A DNA stretch of 64,000 bases from NCBI RefSeq assembly GCF_035917575.1, contig NZ_CP109090.1, positions 3,286,001-3,350,000 on the forward strand, given 5' to 3'. Below are positions 62,901-64,000 of the stretch, in pieces. Origin of the DNA: Streptomyces sp. NBC_01788. Its GTDB lineage: Bacteria; Actinomycetota; Actinomycetes; Streptomycetales; Streptomycetaceae. Position 1 is the stretch's first letter. Every line of letters starts with the position of its first letter. The notes under the pieces are model-generated. The model made no database searches, was not told where the DNA came from, and was given only the letters and a program-made list of their open reading frames with translations. The position numbers were made by a program, and so were the translations under genes.

Positions 62901-64000
62901 ATATGGAGGCGTCGGTGTCGGAGGTGGTGTAGTTGCCGATGGCCGCGTCGAAGCCGTGGTCGCTGCTGTTCTGCGACAGCCCGGAGGTGATGACGGGCTG
63001 CGGGACCTGCACGGACAGCGCGTACGGGTCGGCCGGGGAGTACAGCTTGGTGGTGGCGTCGTACGCCTGGACGGTCCAGGTGTAGGTCTTGCCCCAGGCG
63101 AGTTTGCCGGCGGGCACGGACCAGTTGCCGGTGGCGATCAGCCCGGAGTCGGCGACCTTGGCACCGGTGGCGTCGAAGACCCGGAACAGGTACTGGTTGG
63201 CGCTGCCACTGGTGGAGTTGGCGCCGCCCGCCCACGCGGTCAGCTCGGGCTGGGTGGTGCCCACCACGGCGTTGTCCTGCGGGAACTGCTCGTACAACTG
63301 CGGGGCGGTGTTGCCGGTGTAGGTGACCTCCAGCCAGGGGCCCTTGCCCGGTGCGTTGAAGGAGTCGAACTGCTTCCAGTGCAGGGCGTCGGTGGTCGAC
63401 GCGTACACCGCCAGGCCGAGGTCGGCGGTGGTGCCGTTGAACCACCCCTGGATCGCCGAGGTGGACAGCGGGACGGTCACCCAGTCGCCGACGGTGCGGT
63501 CGGCGCCCGTGTTGGCGCACGCGTTGGGCACGCTCGGAGTGGCGTTGCCGATGGAGGCGCCCTTCGAGGGGCCCGGGTAGGACGTGACGGACTCGGGCGT
63601 CCAGGAACCGGTCACCAGCGCCACGTCGAACCGTTCGGCGGTACAGGTGGAGGCCCAGGTGTCGAACAGGTGCAGGGTCGCGGCGGTGACGGTGGCCTTG
63701 CTGCCGTCCCAGGCCGTGTCCCAGTGGTTGACGAAGCTGTTGGCCGAGTGGGTGCCGGAGTCGTAGGAGCCGACTTTGATGGTCTGCTCGTAGGAGTGGT
63801 CACCGGCGGCGCCGGACTCGGCGTAGGTGGTCGTCCAGCCGTCCTGGACGGTCGGGTCGACGGTGACCGGGAAGACACGGCGGGAGTCGTGCAGCCATCC
63901 GCTGTCCAGCGTCACCTTCAGCGCGTAGCCGTCCCCGGAACGGACCAGCTCGGTGGTGACGTCGTGGGTGGTGGCGGGCTCACCGGAGCGGCGGTCCACC
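53941..64000 (-). CDS. RHS/YD-repeat polymorphic toxin with Hint domain, partial (N-terminus outside window)
   Basis: An open frame of at least 3352 residues running off the right edge; the true start is beyond it. In order: a secreted-protein beta region (about 1-240), YD/RHS repeats with three LamG/concanavalin-like domains (about 580-810, 885-1100, 1635-1840), then dense YD repeats to the RHS core end (SRWYDPDTGVFLNKDSISLN and NPFAYVDDNPLAG, about 2660-2700). A His/Lys/Ala/Val-rich helical stretch (about 2715-2860), a Gly/Ala membrane-like segment, a Hint domain (3000-3216) and a 136-residue tip (3217-3352) follow. The RHS shell would enclose or deliver the tip; the Hint domain would release it. 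Confidence 0.93.
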   Translation of the reverse strand, partial: VDRRSGEPATTHDVTTELVRSGDGYALKVTLDSGWLHDSRRVFPVTVDPTVQDGWTTTYAESGAAGDHSYEQTIKVGSYDSGTHSANSFVNHWDTAWDGSKATVTAATLHLFDTWASTCTAERFDVALVTGSWTPESVTSYPGPSKGASIGNATPSVPNACANTGADRTVGDWVTVPLSTSAIQGWFNGTTADLGLAVYASTTDALHWKQFDSFNAPGKGPWLEVTYTGNTAPQLYEQFPQDNAVVGTTQPELTAWAGGANSTSGSANQYLFRVFDATGAKVADSGLIATGNWSVPAGKLAWGKTYTWTVQAYDATTKLYSPADPYALSVQVPQPVITSGLSQNSSDHGFDAAIGNYTTSDTDASISTVGPSLDVERDYNSRDPRWTGALGAGWSSIFDSRATEQYTASGAVASVVVTYPDGSQVGYGKNSDGTFTPGNGRFATFKTVTGGYTLTDKDDTVYAFTQSLGSGGYGLTSVTDANGRSVNLTWSGGHVTKMTSAVSGRSLSLTWSTPSGAQAAHVSTVVTDPVTPGDTATAQKWTYGYTGDRLTQVCSPLSATKCTTYGYTGGSGYRNAALDLDPHTFWPLSETSGTTAKDAVLANQATTNATYENVTLGQTAGPLNGSTATAATFNGTSSDIALPKNLGNDTDSGAISLWFKTSKGPGVLYSYASQPIGSGQAAGFYTPSIYVGSDGKLNAEFWYSGGVNPIVSSASVADGKWHHAVLSAAGNSQTLYLDNTKVGSRNGTVSIKSATAFGKNQSFNYLGAGFLGGPWPDEPHQSTSAPDGYATYFNGSIADVAWYSRPLVAADVSALYTYGTHATNLLSGITRPSGKSFAKMSYDPDTTALNQLTDENGGVWKLGAPAVTGSSDTYRGAVLGQAPAEYFRLAEAAGATKALDEVRGGDGTYTTVTLGTSGPFSDRKAATFDGTASAVTLPSGSVPGSGAESAGMWFKTSTANGVLLAASRDPLSGGTTPTAYTPILYVGSSGKLYGEFFFSGGSTKPLASASAVTDGKWHHVVLSTSASSQSMYLDGTLVGTQSGAANMANQPYTYVGAGYLGGNWPDEAHHNTADNTGYATYFKGSIAEVALYRSELTDADVAGQFQAAKNSTGLLPVETVKVTSPKNATLTYIYDVTNGNRALTEIDGLGNRTSFGYDTAGFEHTVTDPNGAMNVTGHDVRGNIVSSTSCQDQAANKCNTEYYTYYPDDTTDRLTTADPRNDQLLTERDGRSSSATDDTYLTSFTYDSAGNQTRITSPAVPGFPAGRSVTTEYSDGTSAYPAADGGVVPKGLPVKTVSPGGAVNKVSYFKTGDVASTTDAIGLVTQYTYDGLGQVTSQKVVSDTYPGGLVTTYKYDAAGQVTEEHDPQLTDRVTGATHAAVTSTVYDEDGDTTSQTVSDASGGDKARTQTWTYDVYDHVLTESDANAAEGAANGNTTTYTYDTSGNKTKEVTSAGNETRYTYDDNGNLLTQGVMYTGDPTDPKSPVLLTESSRAYDPAGRLASITDAMGNTTSYTYTDDGLTATVRRTGADGKSSYVLASDTYDAAGNMLQSTTDNGETVTKYTVDAASRTTSTELDPTGVDRVTTVSYTPDDQVASESNHDATGYSRTTTHTYDDMGNLLSETLYGDASGHPAGWWKLDQTSGTQVTDASGTGNTATASGVTWSDGAANLAGTSGQQIATNGPVLDTTASYTVSAWVKMSSLPTHNATVVAQAGTTNSAFMLQYNYAHTSAPLWSMEQTSKDASGATFPAAYSTAVPRVGDWTHLTGVYDAATGAIRVYVNGTPSGSSSNTAPWSATGPLTIGQAKYAGNPTDLLPGAVSNVQVYQRALSGTEVTSLYGKGRGGGTVGSSDARTTKWTYDKRGLPTAVTDAEQHTTDYAYDEAGNLAVTTAPAVQAEPDGTTASTVRPATTSGFNTFGEGVEERDPRGLVTTTAYDADGNKVSETLPPYTPEGASSPTEGTTVYTYDSEGNQTSVTSPGGRTTKYLYDQLGNLARATAPDGTTTHSTYDPNGERLSATDPTGAQTQATYDFLGRQLTRTTLERYPSTRTLTTTNSYAVTAGNPYGAHVASTTSPGGVKTTYGYNRAGDITSVTDGAGNTSGYAYDFEGDLARTTQADGSYTTTDYNAEGAPTATRSYDAIGTRLWETSQAYDGVGNLTAATDANGHTSRFTYDAAGTVTQEIQPVDASTSITTTFGYDAAGNRTRFTDGRGNSWRYTYTSWGQQEKVIEPTTAKYTSVDDSTTTFAYDADGQLTHVKLPGGVTTAMTYDVNGQLKAMSGAGADAATAGRSFSYDAAGRVLSANTDAAGITGAVDHQDATHDEFTYDDRSDVLTASGSAGSSGFAYDADSRMTSRADAAGSMTYGYDTAGRLSSLNDAATGTQLTYSYGMLNELKSVKYGSAGQTRTFGYNSAHELTSDVLAQGASTLARFSYGYDKNGNLTSKTTTGVSGASANTYGYDWANRITSWNDGSKTTAYAYDASGNRVRNGSDVYTYDERDQLTSDGVHFYDYSARGTMTQESSAAGGTVAYRTDAFGGQIVAGQQSYTLDALGRNILDRDTTIAGSPRTFAYSGADNTIASDGDSAYTYDPSGGVVGVKEAGGGRRVLALTDQHSDVVGTFTAGATSLAGSVSYDPLGKVVSPTNTVAGHLGFQSGWTEPGTGNVGTASRWYDPDTGVFLNKDSISLNPVPNSVAANPFAYVDDNPLAGTDESGNCSWYDVVCGAKKTVHKAKTAVKHVAQKVYHAAKHVASKVVHAVKHAAAKVVHKVQDVYRATVRVVRRVYHYAARQVRRAYHRVVHAVHTAYHKVSHAVHRVVHEVKKAAHKVAHAARTAYHATVKAAKSAAKYVKHHAAAITSFVVSTAVFAGCEAITAGVGSIGCAAAAGAAGSLVEQGFKCAEHGGGDCSAGAFAGSAVTGAVAGALGGALGSLGGKILAKVAPKAMKVVGGLFGKGATEAEETAAKDATEAAASRAESEGAGSRSQSHSGKDGPSCRIGGPHSFTGSTRVLMADGTTKAIDQVKVGDTIANSVPGVAGTEAHKVTDVIVTRTDHDFVDLTIKDEGRTAGKTAGKQSLKSGVKAAAKSVARKAARKAAFGLAASAAVLGALSAGHGHGHGDARQPVAAVSQVSSTPATKADAQDARLTTTFHHPFYDQTQSAFVEAKDLKPGDVLQTPTGTAQVTGVRLYHANTTTYDLTIGTLHTYYVEAGDTSVLVHNCNGAVAGHSTKCQCANGAKPRIPRNPFGMRGKPSTVQHLDEVRDELMDANPRWKHVAGGTDRSTGAVKPEKTIFGPNGEVRRPDLTFELEDGSPLHVNTVDTLSDGVTPDSRELANAIDIHMWGKGPVLMIPKPRP
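53944..54351 (-). other. C-terminal toxin tip of the RHS protein
   Basis: The 136 residues after the Hint end VLVHN. It starts with a CxxCxC-like cluster (STKCQCANGAK), then helical QHLDEVRDELMDANP. A PD...-type stretch RRPDLTFELEDGSPLHVNT and the ending GPVLMIPKPRP follow. The RPDLTF-(9)-HVN arrangement is reminiscent of PD-(D/E)xK nucleases but the expected E/D-x-K pair is not clean. Activity unassigned. Confidence 0.55.
54352..55002 (-). other. Hint (hedgehog/intein-like) autoprocessing domain with internal insertion
   Basis: Residues 3000-3216 of the RHS protein. The start block is SFTGSTRVLMADGTTKAIDQV, with Ser in place of the usual Cys, and the end block TYDLTIGTLHTYYVEAGD. Between the two core halves, about 85 residues (3063-3145) of Lys/Ala-rich, hydrophobic then HGHGHGHG-containing sequence are inserted before TTTFHHPFYD. 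The loss of the nucleophilic Cys may affect cleavage. Confidence 0.75.

Overview
The window is high-GC actinobacterial DNA, almost certainly Streptomyces. Codon use is G/C-biased, GTG and TTG starts are common, several genes look leaderless, and there is a tRNA-Leu(UAA) of the bldA type. The gene order matches what I remember of the Streptomyces coelicolor SCO3060-SCO3105 region (sigI, hut, bldA, cfa, ndh, eno, rpfA, rpfC, mazG). Identifications come from reading the proteins and motifs; no database search was run.

Layout. 1-7.1 kb: a GtrA membrane protein, a response regulator and histidine kinase pair, a POT peptide transporter, and a partner-switching stress module (anti-sigma kinase, STAS antagonist, SigB-class sigma factor). 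7.1-12.7 kb: a tightly coupled histidine-utilisation operon hutU-M20 hydrolase-hutF-hutI, with a promoter-overlapping palindrome. Its half-site recurs upstream of an RpiR-type regulator at 17.5 kb. 12.8-18.3 kb: a PLP decarboxylase-like gene, a four-gene operon of roadblock-type proteins without a GTPase, and the regulator. 18.6-26.6 kb: housekeeping and conserved hypothetical genes (cystathionine beta-synthase, SGNH hydrolase, thiolase, Bax1-I family). 26.8-28.4 kb: pobA and bldA. 28.7-34 kb: a MacB-like ABC transporter followed by an intact IS1182-type insertion sequence. 34-41 kb: cfa, ndh with an upstream Rex-like site, then the eno-ftsB-DUF501-ppx set. 41-43.2 kb: two resuscitation-promoting-factor genes, the first under a ydaO (c-di-AMP) riboswitch. 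43.4-51.8 kb: P450, mazG, a SurA-like lipoprotein, a secreted DUF1906 protein, further lipoprotein and membrane genes, an M16-like protein and a helical-repeat protein. 51.8-64 kb: an accessory region with an RHS/YD-repeat polymorphic toxin gene that runs off the right edge.

The most unusual material is at the right end. The RHS protein ends in a Hint domain and a 136-residue variable tip. A possible immunity gene follows 40 bp downstream. Beyond that lies a decayed second cassette: a copy of the Hint end, a frameshift, a deaminase-like zinc-motif fragment, and HEAT-like repeats in the same frame. This looks like the scar of toxin-tip replacement.

Two families of short palindromic repeats are scattered through the core genes. 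One family (three copies) places its terminal CTAG so that it forms the TAG stop codon of the adjoining gene in every case. The other has inserted in frame into hutF.
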